DNA of 64,000 bases, taken from positions 1 through 64,000 of the forward strand of contig NZ_CAMCWY010000013.1 of NCBI RefSeq assembly GCF_945882965.1, in the 5' to 3' direction. The notes under the pieces were generated by a model that was given only the letters and a program-made list of their open reading frames with translations, had not been told where the DNA came from and did no database searches. This DNA is from Sphingorhabdus sp. EL138 (GTDB lineage Bacteria > Pseudomonadota > Alphaproteobacteria > Sphingomonadales > Sphingomonadaceae). Both the position numbers and the translations under genes were made by a program. Shown piece by piece: positions 43,920 to 53,511 of the stretch; the first letter of the stretch is position 1; the number at the start of each line of letters is the position of its first letter.

Positions 43920-44104
43920 GAAATGATCTCCTCAGCCCGCAAGCATCTGATTATGTGCCATGCTCAACGACAAATTTCGCTGTAATTTTATTACAAGACT
44001 TATGACGCGCTTCTGAAGCTTAAACAAGTCGCGTCTGTAACTTGTTGCGACGACCATTGCTCCTGTGTAGCGTCGCGCGAAACATACAATATTCGGAGGA
44101 TTGC

Positions 44105-45448
44105 GTGGATAAACGGCTTACATTGTGGATATTGGCAGGAATGATCCTCGGCGTGGCCGTGGGTTACGCGGTCCATGTCAGTTTCGCGCCGGACAGTGTG
44201 CAGTTCGAATATCTAACCAAAACATTCAAACTCCTTTCTGATATATTTTTGAACTTAATCAAATTGTTGGTTGCCCCCCTCATTCTATCGACCATCGTCG
44301 TCGGCATTGCGCATATGGGCGACAGTTCGGCGCTTGGGCGTATCGGTTTTCGCGCAATTACATGGTTTATCATTGCCAGCTTTATCTCCATTGGCCTCGG
44401 CTTGTTGATGGTTAACCTGTTTCAACCGGGCGTTGGCGCGCCTGTTGACGGGATTGCAAATGCCGCAGCAACGATTGGAGAGGTCAAGAAGCTCGACTTT
44501 TGGGAATTCATTCTTTCGATTTTCCCCAAAAACGCTTTCGAGGCGATGGCCACTAATAACATCTTGCAGATTTTGGTGTTTGCATTGTTCGCTGGCATCG
44601 CGCTTTCGGCCTTAGGCGAAAAGGGTGCACCTTTGGTGCGCGGTGCCGAGTCACTTGCGGAGATGATGCTTCAGATCACGCATTATGTGATGCGTTATGC
44701 CCCAGTAGCGGTGTTTGGCGCACTGGCCGCCGTTGTAGCGAAAAGCGGCCTAGCGATCCTTGCGACCTATTTGGAACTGGTCACTGAGTTTTATCTGTCG
44801 CTGGCGTTGCTCTGGATAATTCTCTTGACCATCGGCGCGATCTTTCTGGGGCGACGCATATGGACGCTCATCCGCTACATTCGCGAACCAATGCTTATCG
44901 CTTTCTCGACCGCCTCAAGCGAAGCGGCGTTGCCAAAATTGTTTGAACAGCTTGACCGCTTTGGTGTCCCCCGCCGAATTTCGGGCTTCATGCTGCCCTT
45001 GGGTTACAGCTTCAACCTTGATGGTTCGATGATGTATATGAGCTTTGCGACCATCTTCATCGCGCAAGCTTATGGCATTGACCTATCCATCGGCACGCAG
45101 ATCCTGATCCTGCTTACGCTGATGATTTCGTCCAAAGGCGTCGCCGCCGTGCCGCGTGCGTCGTTGGTGGTCATCACCGGCACGCTGGCGATGTTTGACC
45201 TGCCCGTTGAGGGTGTCGCGCTGATCCTTGCGATTGATCAGTTTCTCGATATGGGCCGCACCGCGACCAATGTCGTCGGTAACGCCGTCGCAACGTCCGT
45301 CATTACGAAATGGGAGGGGATGCTTGAGGTCGAAGAGCCCGCGTATATCGAATCCCCGCATGCACCAGCGCACACCATTGCCGATGGTAAAGCGGGGCTA
45401 GACCTCGCCAGCGATATGGTCACTGACGAGCGATCGACCAAAATTTAA
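44105..45448 (+). CDS. Dicarboxylate/amino acid:cation symporter (DAACS)
   Basis: A 447-residue membrane protein from GTG 44105 (MDKRLTLWILAG), with GGAGGA just upstream (44095-44100). It has about eight membrane segments and two re-entrant hairpins. Family motifs: a serine-rich AFSTASSEAALP loop, SFNLDGSMMYMS, and near the end DQFLDMGRTATNVVGNAVA. These bind substrate and Na+ in glutamate/C4-dicarboxylate carriers. Substrate is probably an acidic amino acid or dicarboxylate. It converges on the methyltransferase gene with a 4-bp overlap. Confidence 0.93.
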   Translation: MDKRLTLWILAGMILGVAVGYAVHVSFAPDSVQFEYLTKTFKLLSDIFLNLIKLLVAPLILSTIVVGIAHMGDSSALGRIGFRAITWFIIASFISIGLGLLMVNLFQPGVGAPVDGIANAAATIGEVKKLDFWEFILSIFPKNAFEAMATNNILQILVFALFAGIALSALGEKGAPLVRGAESLAEMMLQITHYVMRYAPVAVFGALAAVVAKSGLAILATYLELVTEFYLSLALLWIILLTIGAIFLGRRIWTLIRYIREPMLIAFSTASSEAALPKLFEQLDRFGVPRRISGFMLPLGYSFNLDGSMMYMSFATIFIAQAYGIDLSIGTQILILLTLMISSKGVAAVPRASLVVITGTLAMFDLPVEGVALILAIDQFLDMGRTATNVVGNAVATSVITKWEGMLEVEEPAYIESPHAPAHTIADGKAGLDLASDMVTDERSTKI

Positions 45449-46182
45449 GCGGGGTGCTTGTGCCCAAGCAAGGTGCCCTTGGCCCCTTTGCTGTCGAGCG
45501 TGAAGTCCATGTTCGCATGTTCTTTGCGCCAGCGCCGCGTCACGACACGCTCGCCTGGTCGCGCAGCGTCATCCAGCAGCACCCTGCCGCCGGGACGAAT
45601 AAGCGGGAACAGGCTTGCGGCCACGCCCCGCACATGCGGATGGATGGCCCAAGGCGGGCCATCAACGATGAGTAAGTCAATCTCATTAGGCACATCGGAC
45701 AGTTGATACCAGTGCCCCGGCCAGCCTGATGGTGGCGCGCCCAGCGGAGCATAACGGATTTCTGCGTCCATATCATTGTCGCGGATCCAGTCTTGAGTCG
45801 TTTGCGCGAACGCAGCATGTTGGTCAAAGCTGACAATTTTGCCGCCACCAAAAAGCTGCAGAGCGCGCGCCGCAACAAAGGTGGACGCGCCGCAGCCAAG
45901 CTCAAGTACTTGCGCCGGTCGCATCTCTTCGATTGCAGAAACGATATGCCACAAAAAATGGGTATCAGCTTTCCAACTGCCCAGATTAGGCAGCGCATCC
46001 AGCGGCAACCCAAGATAGGCGAGCAAAGCAGCCTTGTCTTTTTTGCGCCCACCATGGAGGCTGCGTAGCAACCACGGCCATTGAATAGCACCATAGGCCA
46101 TGACCATGAAGCGGTCGCTCAACGACAAGCTAAGGTCCAAATCATGGAGAGGCATGTACGCCGTCGTTTCGCGTGTCGTCAT
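45445..46182 (-). CDS. Class I SAM-dependent methyltransferase
   Basis: About 245 residues from ATG 46182 (MTTRETTAYMP); the frame is open to 46221. Motif I VLELGCGASTF binds SAM, followed by IVSFDQH and an acidic post-II strand IDLLIVDGPPW. The fold is a Rossmann-type methyltransferase; the substrate cannot be deduced, though the FLWH/GPPWAIHPHVR surroundings resemble small-molecule or glycan methyltransferases. It converges with the DAACS gene and is divergent from the MFS transporter. Confidence 0.8.
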   Translation of the reverse strand: MTTRETTAYMPLHDLDLSLSLSDRFMVMAYGAIQWPWLLRSLHGGRKKDKAALLAYLGLPLDALPNLGSWKADTHFLWHIVSAIEEMRPAQVLELGCGASTFVAARALQLFGGGKIVSFDQHAAFAQTTQDWIRDNDMDAEIRYAPLGAPPSGWPGHWYQLSDVPNEIDLLIVDGPPWAIHPHVRGVAASLFPLIRPGGRVLLDDAARPGERVVTRRWRKEHANMDFTLDSKGAKGTLLGHKHPA

Positions 46183-46355
46183 CTCACCCCAAGAGCGGTG
46201 AAGCGGACAACAGTCAATCAAAGAGTGCTAGGGCTGTCTGATTTTACGCAAGCATGGCAAAGCCCGCGATTGACCCTGTGCGCGCAACGAACCTTTCAAG
46301 GCTTTGACAATGTCGAAATTTATCCCATAACCCAGCGCAGGAAGAGGAGACAATC

Positions 46356-47657
46356 ATGGACGAAGGCCCAAGGGCGCACGTTGCCAAACCGACCGTTACC
46401 AATCCAAAATTGCTGCTGTGGATATTGATGGTTGTTTATGTCTTGAACTTCCTTGACCGGCAGATCGTCAATATTTTGGCTGAACCCATCAGCAGGGATC
46501 TCAACCTTTCCGATACCCAAATTGGTTTGTTGACTGGCCTTGCCTTTGCGCTTTTCTATACATTGTTGGGCATCCCCATTGCGCGCTATGCGGACAATAG
46601 CAGCACCAACCGCGTTGGCCTGATCTCCACATCCCTGGCGGTCTGGTCCGCCATGACGGCCTTATGCGGATTGGCGCAAAATTTTGCGCAATTGGCGCTC
46701 GCCCGCGTGGGCGTTGGCGTAGGTGAGGCAGGGTGCACCCCCGCCGCCCACTCGCTCATTACCGACAGCGTTCCACCCGAAAAAAGATCATCGGCCATCG
46801 CTTTTTACGGCCTTGGTATTCCGATTGGCAGCTTATTGGGTTTGGTAATCGGTGGTGTATTGAACGATGCTTATGGCTGGCGCGTAGCATTTATGGCGGT
46901 CGCCATTCCGGGTCTCATATTGGCGGCCTTATTGCCCTTCATATTGCGCGAACCACGCAAGGCCGAGGCCGCTGCCCGCGCATTATCCGGCGATAAAGCG
47001 CGCGAGGTTCTTTCGACTAAAAACGCGCTCAAAGAGGTTTTTAGTTCGCGCGCCTTTGTGATGTTGGTAATCGCGGCATCATTCACGGCGTTTCTGTCTT
47101 ACGGTAAAAGCGTGTGGGCGGTCATATTGTTCATCCGTTCGCATGGCCTTAGCCCCGGCGAAACCGGCCTTTTGCTTGGCCTTGTCTTGGGCGTGGCGGG
47201 CATTATCGGCACCTGGATTGGCGGCATGATGGCCGACAAGTTCGGCAAAATCGATAAACGTCATTTGTTGACCACACCTGCCATTGGGATGGTCATTGCA
47301 ACGCCCATATTGTTCTTGGGCTATTTCGCAACCGACTGGCGCGTGGCGATACTCATATTGTTTGTGCCAACGGCATTGAACGCGGCTTATTACGGCCCGA
47401 CCTATGCCACTGTGCAAGGCCTAGTAAGACCGGAGGCGCGCGCAGTCGCCGCCGCGTTCATGCTGTTCGGCCAAAACCTCATTGGACTTGGGTTAGGACC
47501 GTTGTTGTTCGGCATGATGTCGGACGCGTTCAAGCCGCTGGCCGGCGACGATAGCGTCCGTTGGGTGCTTTACGGCGCAGCATGGCTTGGCCTCATCCCC
47601 GCCTTTTTCTTCTGGCGCGCAAGCTTGCGGTTAAATGCGGAGCTTAAAAGCGGTTAA
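46356..47657 (+). CDS. Spinster-like MFS transporter
   Basis: A 433-residue, 12-segment major facilitator. [15 protein letters not shown] in TM1, [28 protein letters not shown] (TM2 and motif A region) and [17 protein letters not shown] identify the spinster-type MFS group common in sphingomonads. AGGAGAC precedes the ATG. The substrate is unknown; relatives occur with lipid, sphingolipid or aromatic-compound genes, none of which is adjacent. It converges on purA with a 4-bp overlap. Confidence 0.88.
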   Translation: MDEGPRAHVAKPTVTNPKLLLWILMVVYVLNFLDRQIVNILAEPISRDLNLSDTQIGLLTGLAFALFYTLLGIPIARYADNSSTNRVGLISTSLAVWSAMTALCGLAQNFAQLALARVGVGVGEAGCTPAAHSLITDSVPPEKRSSAIAFYGLGIPIGSLLGLVIGGVLNDAYGWRVAFMAVAIPGLILAALLPFILREPRKAEAAARALSGDKAREVLSTKNALKEVFSSRAFVMLVIAASFTAFLSYGKSVWAVILFIRSHGLSPGETGLLLGLVLGVAGIIGTWIGGMMADKFGKIDKRHLLTTPAIGMVIATPILFLGYFATDWRVAILILFVPTALNAAYYGPTYATVQGLVRPEARAVAAAFMLFGQNLIGLGLGPLLFGMMSDAFKPLAGDDSVRWVLYGAAWLGLIPAFFFWRASLRLNAELKSG

Positions 47658-48943
47658 TCGGCAAACGGATCGCGCACCAAGATCGTATCTTCGCGCTGCG
47701 GCGAGGTTGATACCAAGGCAACGGGCGTTTCGATCAATTCCTGCACACGCGTGATATATTTGATCGCTTGTGCCGGAAGGTCGGCCCAACTGCGCGCGCC
47801 TGCGGTCGTTTCCTGCCAGCCGGGCATTTCTTCGTAGATTGGCTCCACGGCGGCTTGCTCTGCGGCATGCGCTGGCAGATAATCATAGACCTTACCGTTC
47901 AGGCGATAGCCGGTGCAGATCTTGATCGTGTCGAACCCGTCAAGCACATCGAGCTTAGTTAGCGCAATGCCGGTCACGCCGGACACAGCGCAGCTTTGAC
48001 GCACGATCACGGCGTCAAACCAACCACAGCGGCGCTTGCGGCCCGTGACAGTGCCAAATTCATGGCCGCGTTCACCCAGCCTTTGGCCGGTTTCATCCTC
48101 AAGCTCGGTCGGGAATGGCCCTGACCCAACCCGCGTGGTGTAGGCCTTGACGATACCAAGCACAAAGCCCGCCGCACTTGGCCCAAGGCCGGAGCCGGCC
48201 GCCGCTGTGCCTGAAACAGTGTTGGACGACGTCACGAACGGATAAGTGCCATGGTCAACGTCAAGCAAGACACCTTGCGCGCCTTCAAACAATATCCGCG
48301 CGCCGGCCTTGCGCACCTTATTCAATCGCCGCCACACCGGCTCGGCATATTCCAGAACAAAGGGTGCGATTTCCTTAAGCTCGGCAATAAGGCGCGCGCG
48401 ATCGACTGGCGGTTCGCCAAATCCGGCACGCAAGGCATCATGGTGCGCACATAGACGGTCAAGCTGCGTATCCAGCGCATCCAGATGCGCCAGATCACAC
48501 ACGCGGATCGCGCGGCGGCCGACCTTGTCTTCATATGCGGGGCCAATGCCGCGGCCAGTCGTGCCAATCTTGCCCGAACCCGCTGCGGTTTCCCGCAAAC
48601 CATCCAAGTCGCGGTGAATCGGCAGAATCAACGCGCAGTTATCGGCCAGCGCAAAATTCTCGGTCGTGATGGAAACGCCTTGCCCACGCAGCTTCGTCAT
48701 TTCATCGCGCAACGCCCAAGGGTCGAGAACCACGCCATTGCCAATAATCGACAGCGTTCCGGTGACGATCCCCGACGGCAGCAACGACAATTTATAGACA
48801 TTGTCGCCAACGACCAAAGTGTGGCCGGCATTATGCCCGCCTTGAAAGCGGACAACGGCATCGGCGCGTTCCGCCAACCAGTCGACAATCTTGCCTTTAC
48901 CCTCGTCGCCCCATTGCGCGCCAATTACGGTTACATTCGCCAT
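47654..48943 (-). CDS. purA: Adenylosuccinate synthetase
   Basis: A 429-residue enzyme beginning [21 protein letters not shown], with the GDEGKGK P-loop, [46 protein letters not shown] and a C-terminal TKLDVLDG guanine-specificity motif. It condenses IMP and aspartate using GTP in AMP synthesis. hisZ lies 139 bp upstream on the same strand, so cotranscription is possible but not certain. Full length. Confidence 0.97.
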   Translation of the reverse strand: MANVTVIGAQWGDEGKGKIVDWLAERADAVVRFQGGHNAGHTLVVGDNVYKLSLLPSGIVTGTLSIIGNGVVLDPWALRDEMTKLRGQGVSITTENFALADNCALILPIHRDLDGLRETAAGSGKIGTTGRGIGPAYEDKVGRRAIRVCDLAHLDALDTQLDRLCAHHDALRAGFGEPPVDRARLIAELKEIAPFVLEYAEPVWRRLNKVRKAGARILFEGAQGVLLDVDHGTYPFVTSSNTVSGTAAAGSGLGPSAAGFVLGIVKAYTTRVGSGPFPTELEDETGQRLGERGHEFGTVTGRKRRCGWFDAVIVRQSCAVSGVTGIALTKLDVLDGFDTIKICTGYRLNGKVYDYLPAHAAEQAAVEPIYEEMPGWQETTAGARSWADLPAQAIKYITRVQELIETPVALVSTSPQREDTILVRDPFAD

Positions 48944-49081
48944 CAGATATTCCCTGTCAAAGCCAGATAGCTCTGGGGCCTTTTTCTGCGCAGGAGATTT
49001 TTCCTGCGAAGGGATCCGCCGTAAGCTCCGTTATGATTATGCGCGGCTGGCGTCCACCCTAAAGCTGCATGAAGGACGATT

Positions 49082-50200
49082 TCAGACGGGAATGGCTTGA
49101 CCATTTGTCCAAATATGGGTGCAGCTCAGCACAGCGGCGCTGTCATTCTCATCCAATGCGGCCACCGTCGCCCAACCTTCATGGCGCATTTTTGCCGCGG
49201 TCGCGGCGTCTGTGCCCAGTGGCAGAAAAACACGCCGGACGAGGCTTTCGTCAGCCAGATCAATCAACGGGTCGGGATAGAGTGAGAAGCCAGTCGCCGG
49301 TTCCGATGGTCCATCGGCACGATCGATGTAATAAGTGCCACCGCGACCAAGCGCAGCGCTGTAGCCTTTGGCAAAAATCGTAAAGCCGAACCAGCTTTGA
49401 TATTCAAAGCCATGCCGCTCGGTCGGGTCAAGTGTCACATTGGCGCGGCCCGCAATATTGCCAGCAATGGCTTCCAAGGCACGGATTCGCGACGCGAGCG
49501 CCCCGCCTGCATCAATCGCCCGCAATTTCTCAACCGCTTCTGTGAATGGGCCAGTCGCCGCGAGCAGCGGCAAATAGGCATCCGCCCCCAACGCACTTAG
49601 TCCGCCTGCGTCCTTCATATCCAGTTCGGACCGAATGGCATCAATCTTGTCCGCCGCCAAAGGCAGTGCCTTTTCCGCCAGCCGTTCCACAAGGTCAGGC
49701 AAGGTGAAATCGATGGTGATGTCTTTAACGCCCGCCGCCTCAAGCGCATCAATGGCAACGCCAACAATTTCGCAAGCGGCAGCCACGCTGTCATTGCCGA
49801 CCAATTCTGCACCCAATTGCGTCAGTTCCCGTTCAGGGCGCAACTGCATGGCGCGCAACCGCAGGATCTGACCATGATAGGCCAAGCGCAGCGGTCGCGG
49901 CGCGTTTTTCATCCGCGTTGTGGCGATGCGCCCAACCTGCACCGTGATATCACCGCGCAGCGCAAGCGTGTGGCCGGACACAGGGTCGGTAAACCGCAAA
50001 TGCTGATTACGGTTGGCATCGCCGCTATGCTTGGCGAGCACCGATTCAAATTCCGCCAAGGCGGGTGCCACGCGGGCATAGCCGTAGCTTGCCAACACGT
50101 CGATCATCGCCCGCGATACCCGCGCCGCAACCTCCGCTTGGGGAGGAAGTCGGTCGCGGAACCCTTCGGGCAGCAAATCAGGTTGAATATTCATGCGCAC
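49082..50200 (-). CDS. hisZ: ATP phosphoribosyltransferase regulatory subunit
   Basis: A 372-residue HisRS-like protein without tRNA-binding domain. PEGFRDRLPP at the N-terminus, the class II motif-2-like TDPVSGHTLALRGDITVQVGRIA, PLRLAYHGQILR and YYIDRADG fit HisZ, which with short HisG forms the first enzyme of histidine synthesis. The HisRS active-site histidine motif is degenerate, as expected. hisG is not in this window. Start at residue 1 or MNIQPD (residue 3). Confidence 0.9.
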   Translation of the reverse strand: MRMNIQPDLLPEGFRDRLPPQAEVAARVSRAMIDVLASYGYARVAPALAEFESVLAKHSGDANRNQHLRFTDPVSGHTLALRGDITVQVGRIATTRMKNAPRPLRLAYHGQILRLRAMQLRPERELTQLGAELVGNDSVAAACEIVGVAIDALEAAGVKDITIDFTLPDLVERLAEKALPLAADKIDAIRSELDMKDAGGLSALGADAYLPLLAATGPFTEAVEKLRAIDAGGALASRIRALEAIAGNIAGRANVTLDPTERHGFEYQSWFGFTIFAKGYSAALGRGGTYYIDRADGPSEPATGFSLYPDPLIDLADESLVRRVFLPLGTDAATAAKMRHEGWATVAALDENDSAAVLSCTHIWTNGQAIPV

Positions 50201-50234
50201 TCTTTACCGCAAAAGTCCAAGCGGGGAAGCCCTG

Positions 50235-50252
50235 CTTAGGGCCAGGACCACT
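50235..50252. repeat. Half-copy of the TAGGGTCAGGACC repeat end
   Basis: CTTAGGGCCAGGACCACT matches the terminal repeat at 35276 with one change (T to C) and directly follows the serA stop codon in the hisZ-serA gap. No second arm is present. Confidence 0.6.
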
Positions 50253-51834
50253 AAAACTTCAGCGCCTTTACGGTTTTAACACCGGGAAGCGAACCAAGCT
50301 GTTGAAGGACAGCTTCTGGGATCGCCGCATCCATGGACAGAAGCAAAACGGCCTCACCGCCCGCGCTACGACGGCCAAGATGGAATGTGCCGATATTCAA
50401 TCCAGCCTCACCCAAGGTCGTGCCAACACGGCCAATAAAGCCCGGCGCATCTTCATTGACGATGTAGAGCATGTTGCCTTCAAGCTCCGCCTCAAGGCTG
50501 ATGCCGAAAATCTCGACAAGCCGGGCTTCGCTATTGGCGAACAACGTCCCTGCAACCGAACGTGGGCCTTGCGCCGTGTTGACGGTGACGCGCACCAATG
50601 TGTGATAGGCACCTGCCTTGTCATGGCGGACTTCGCGAATGTCAAAGCCACGCTCTTTGGCTAAAAACGGCGCATTGACCATGTTCACCGCGTCGGAAAA
50701 ACGCCGCATGAAGCCAGCGAGAACCGCGGCCGTAATGGGTTTAATGTTCAGTTCCGCCGCAGCGCCCTCAACCTCAATCGCAATATTGTCGAGATTATCA
50801 TGCGCCAACTGGCCAACCAGCGAACCCAATTTTAGTGCAAGGGTCGTATATGGCTTCAACTTCGGCGCTTCTTCAGCAGAAAGGCTTGGCATGTTCAGCG
50901 CATTGGTAACGCCGCCATTGACCAGATAATCCGCCATTTGTTCGGCCACCTGAAGCGCAACATTGACCTGCGCCTCATTGGTCGACGCACCCAGATGCGG
51001 GGTGCAGATGAAGTTTGGCGTGCCGAACAGGGGCGATTCCTTCGCTGGCTCAGTCGCAAAAACGTCCAAAGCTGCGCCGCCGACTTGGCCGCTGTCCAAC
51101 GCCTCTTTCAGCGCCTCTTCATCGATCAACCCGCCACGTGCGCAGTTAATGATGCGGACACCCTTTTTGGTCTTCGCAAGATTTTCCCGCGACAATATGT
51201 TGCGGGTTTGGTCGGTCAGCGGCGTATGCAAGGTGATGAAGTCTGCCTTGGCAAGCAACGTATCGAGGTCAGCCTTTTCAATGCCCATTTCAATTGCGCG
51301 ATCGGCGGTGAGGAAGGGGTCAAAGGCCACGACCTTCATCCGCAATCCCAGCGCGCGGCTCGCGACAATCGATCCGATATTGCCAGCGCCGATAAGTCCA
51401 AGCGTCTTGCCGGTAACTTCAATACCCATGAAATCATTTTTTGGCCATTTGCCAGCTTGCGTTTGCGCATTGGCCTCAGGCAATTGACGCGCAAGGGCGA
51501 ACATCAAGGCGATGGCGTGTTCAGCCGTTGTGATCGAATTGCCAAAAGGCGTGTTCATAACGACAACACCTTTGGCCGACGCATTGGGAATGTCGACATT
51601 GTCGACGCCAATGCCGGCGCGACCAATAACCTTTAGGTTTGTAGCCGCGTCCAAAATCTGCTTGGTAACTTTCGTCGACGAACGGATTGCAAGACCGTCA
51701 TAGTCGCCAATCATTGCAGCAAGTTCATCCGGCGTTTTGTCAGTGATGACATCAACATCACATCCGCGTTCAGCAAAAATCTTTGCTGCGTTGGGGTCCA
51801 TTTTGTCGGAAATAAGTACGCGTGGTTTTGTCAT
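50251..51834 (-). CDS. serA: D-3-phosphoglycerate dehydrogenase
   Basis: A 527-residue long-form SerA. Substrate domain with SSTKVT; Rossmann domain with GLIGAGNIGS (about 150-159); the catalytic Arg in NCARGG, a Glu, and His in PHLGAST. An allosteric-substrate-binding domain and a C-terminal ACT domain (about 455-527) follow. It commits 3-phosphoglycerate to serine using NAD+. It lies downstream of serC on the same strand, so the two form the serine pathway pair, separated by a palindromic repeat. Confidence 0.96.
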   Translation of the reverse strand: MTKPRVLISDKMDPNAAKIFAERGCDVDVITDKTPDELAAMIGDYDGLAIRSSTKVTKQILDAATNLKVIGRAGIGVDNVDIPNASAKGVVVMNTPFGNSITTAEHAIALMFALARQLPEANAQTQAGKWPKNDFMGIEVTGKTLGLIGAGNIGSIVASRALGLRMKVVAFDPFLTADRAIEMGIEKADLDTLLAKADFITLHTPLTDQTRNILSRENLAKTKKGVRIINCARGGLIDEEALKEALDSGQVGGAALDVFATEPAKESPLFGTPNFICTPHLGASTNEAQVNVALQVAEQMADYLVNGGVTNALNMPSLSAEEAPKLKPYTTLALKLGSLVGQLAHDNLDNIAIEVEGAAAELNIKPITAAVLAGFMRRFSDAVNMVNAPFLAKERGFDIREVRHDKAGAYHTLVRVTVNTAQGPRSVAGTLFANSEARLVEIFGISLEAELEGNMLYIVNEDAPGFIGRVGTTLGEAGLNIGTFHLGRRSAGGEAVLLLSMDAAIPEAVLQQLGSLPGVKTVKALKF

Positions 51835-51859
51835 GGTGGGTTCCTATTCGTATATCGTT

Positions 51860-51950
51860 GTCATCCCCGACTTGATCGGGGATCCATGGTCTGAACTGAA
51901 TGTTTACGCAAAGATGTCAGCCAAAGGATTCCCGCGTTCGCGGGAATGAC
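51860..51950. repeat. Paired palindromic intergenic repeats between serC and serA
   Basis: Two hairpins: ATCCCCGACTTGATCGGGGAT (51863-51883 region) and ATTCCCGCGTTCGCGGGAAT (51928-51947), flanked by outward GTCAT/ATGAC. This is the common proteobacterial REP arrangement. It could attenuate or stabilise the serC-serA transcript. Confidence 0.7.
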
Positions 51951-51962
51951 ACTATCGGGGTT

Positions 51963-53087
51963 TTAAGCTTTAGCGGTTTCGTAGGCCCAATCGAGCCATG
52001 GCCCGAGCTCCTGAATATCGGCGGTATCAACGGTTGCACCGCACCAGATGCGCAAGCCCGGCGGGGCGTCGCGATATCCGGCGATGTCATAGGCCGCATG
52101 CTCTGCCTCAAGCAAAGACGCCATTTTCTTGATCATCGCTTCGTCCGCACCCTTGACGGTCAAACAGACCGAAGTGGTCGACCGGATAGCAGAGTCAGCA
52201 GCAAGAAATCCTAGATAATCGCGTGTCTCGACGATTTTTGCGAGCGCAGCAGCATTGGCGTTACTGCGGGCCATAAGCCCCTGCAAACCACCAACGGTTT
52301 TCGCCCACTCAAGTGCGAAGATCACATCTTCCACTGCGAGCATCGACGGTGTGTTGATTGTCTCGCCCTTAAAGATGCCTTCGGCGAGCGCGCCTTTGGC
52401 CATGAGCCGAAAAATCTTCGGCAGCGGCCATGATGGCGTGTATGTTTCGAGCCGCTCGACAGCGCGTGGTCCGAGGATGATTACGCCGTGCGCACCCTCC
52501 CCGCCCAGAACTTTCTGCCAAGAAAAGGTCGTCACGTCGAGCTTGTCCCAAGGCATGTCATACGCAAAAACCGCGCTGGTCGCGTCGTTGAAGGTCAGAC
52601 CTTCGCGGGTATCGCTGATCCAATCGCCATTGGGAACGCGCACACCCGAGGTGGTCCCGTTCCAAGTGAATAGCACATCGTGGCTTTGGTCAATCGACGC
52701 CATGTCGGGCAATTGCCCGTAATCGACACGGATTACCGTAGGATCGATTTTAAGTTGCTTGACTGCGTCAGTTACCCAGCCTTCGCCAAAACTTTCCCAC
52801 GCCGTGGCCGTCACTGGACGCGCGCCGAGCATGGTCCACATAGCCATTTCATAAGCGCCGGTGTCAGATGCCGGAACAATTCCGATACGGTGCGTGTCGG
52901 GCACCTGTAACACTTCGCGCATCAGGTCGATAGCGCGCTGCAGGCGTGATTTGCCGATTTTCGCACGATGCGAACGGCCAAGCGATTCGGTTTGCAGTTT
53001 TTCCGCGCTCCAGCCTGGCGGTTTCGCGCAGGGACCGGAAGAAAAGAACGGACGTGCCGGTTTAACGGCGGGGGGTACTATAGTCAT
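51963..53087 (-). CDS. serC: Phosphoserine aminotransferase
   Basis: About 374 residues from ATG 53087 (MTIVPPAVKPARPFFSSGP) with AAGGAGA 7 nt upstream; the open frame to 53171 would cover the structured leader. It is the alphaproteobacterial SerC form: GPCAKPPGWS, RSHRAK, a PLP-binding Lys in FSWQKVLGGEGAHG and C-terminal RIWCGATV. It transaminates 3-phosphohydroxypyruvate with glutamate. A probable serC RNA motif lies in the leader. Confidence 0.95.
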   Translation of the reverse strand: MTIVPPAVKPARPFFSSGPCAKPPGWSAEKLQTESLGRSHRAKIGKSRLQRAIDLMREVLQVPDTHRIGIVPASDTGAYEMAMWTMLGARPVTATAWESFGEGWVTDAVKQLKIDPTVIRVDYGQLPDMASIDQSHDVLFTWNGTTSGVRVPNGDWISDTREGLTFNDATSAVFAYDMPWDKLDVTTFSWQKVLGGEGAHGVIILGPRAVERLETYTPSWPLPKIFRLMAKGALAEGIFKGETINTPSMLAVEDVIFALEWAKTVGGLQGLMARSNANAAALAKIVETRDYLGFLAADSAIRSTTSVCLTVKGADEAMIKKMASLLEAEHAAYDIAGYRDAPPGLRIWCGATVDTADIQELGPWLDWAYETAKA

Positions 53088-53152
53088 GTAAGCGTCTCCT
53101 TGCAGAGAGCAGCGCGGCGTTGGGGCCGCGTGGCCCGGAGCCGCGTTTACGC
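53088..53152 (-). ncRNA. Probable serC leader RNA motif
   Basis: Between a TTGACA-like -35 box (53166-53171, minus strand) and the serC ATG the RNA can fold: outer GCGGC/GCCGC (53141-53145 with 53114-53118), inner GGGCC-ACGC-GGCCC (53123-53136), then TCTCTGCAAGGAGA, which puts the ribosome binding site in a hairpin. Alphaproteobacteria are known to carry a conserved serC RNA motif at this place. I judge by position and structure, not by alignment. Confidence 0.6.
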
Positions 53153-53190
53153 ACAGCCCCAGCTTTGTCAATGACTATCGTTAAATGCTA

Positions 53191-53511
53191 TCAATAACCC
53201 GTCTTGCGAAACAATACTTCGCCACGGCGGCTGACATATAATTTTTCAAGGGTTACGGGGTGGAAATAGGCTTCCACACGGTCGCCTTCAGGGGTGGTGC
53301 CATAAACTTCATAGCAGCCGCCATCGACTTTCGATTTACGCAAAGTCCAGCCGTCTTTGGTCAGCTTGTCAGTCAGTGCCTTTTGGCTTTTCCATCCGGA
53401 AACGGGCCCTGATTTACAGGTGATTGCGCCGGTTGCTGATGCGGGGACCGATACAAAGGCGATAGTGGCCACAGCGGCCAGTGAAAGAGGTGTCCATAAA
53501 CGCATATTCAT
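53191..53511 (-). CDS. PepSY-like exported protein
   Basis: A 106-residue protein with a signal peptide (cleavage near PASA-26). The mature part has KLTKDGWTLRKSKVDGGCYEVYG, EGDRVEAYFHPVTLEKL and two cysteines (Cys32 and Cys66) that could form a disulfide. This is the PepSY-like small periplasmic family. Its start overlaps the end of the MsrQ-like gene by 4 nt, so the two are a translationally coupled pair in which it probably assists a heme- or redox-related membrane protein. Confidence 0.8.
   Translation of the reverse strand: MNMRLWTPLSLAAVATIAFVSVPASATGAITCKSGPVSGWKSQKALTDKLTKDGWTLRKSKVDGGCYEVYGTTPEGDRVEAYFHPVTLEKLYVSRRGEVLFRKTGY

Larger units (their letters stand above)
43680..44104. 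other. 425-bp intergenic region with a palindromic repeat and a small ORF
   Basis: Between the 41-aa gene and the DAACS symporter. It contains a minus-strand 54-codon ORF with a strong ribosome binding site, overlapping an imperfect palindromic repeat (both listed). The rest, 43920-44094, is AT-richer and should hold the symporter promoter. No tRNA or other RNA gene was recognised. Confidence 0.6.

Noticed and set aside
48985-49015. Hairpin GCAGGA-GATTTT-TCCTGC as a terminator
   Set aside because: Neither strand has a T-tract directly after the stem, so it is not supported as an intrinsic terminator between hisZ and purA.
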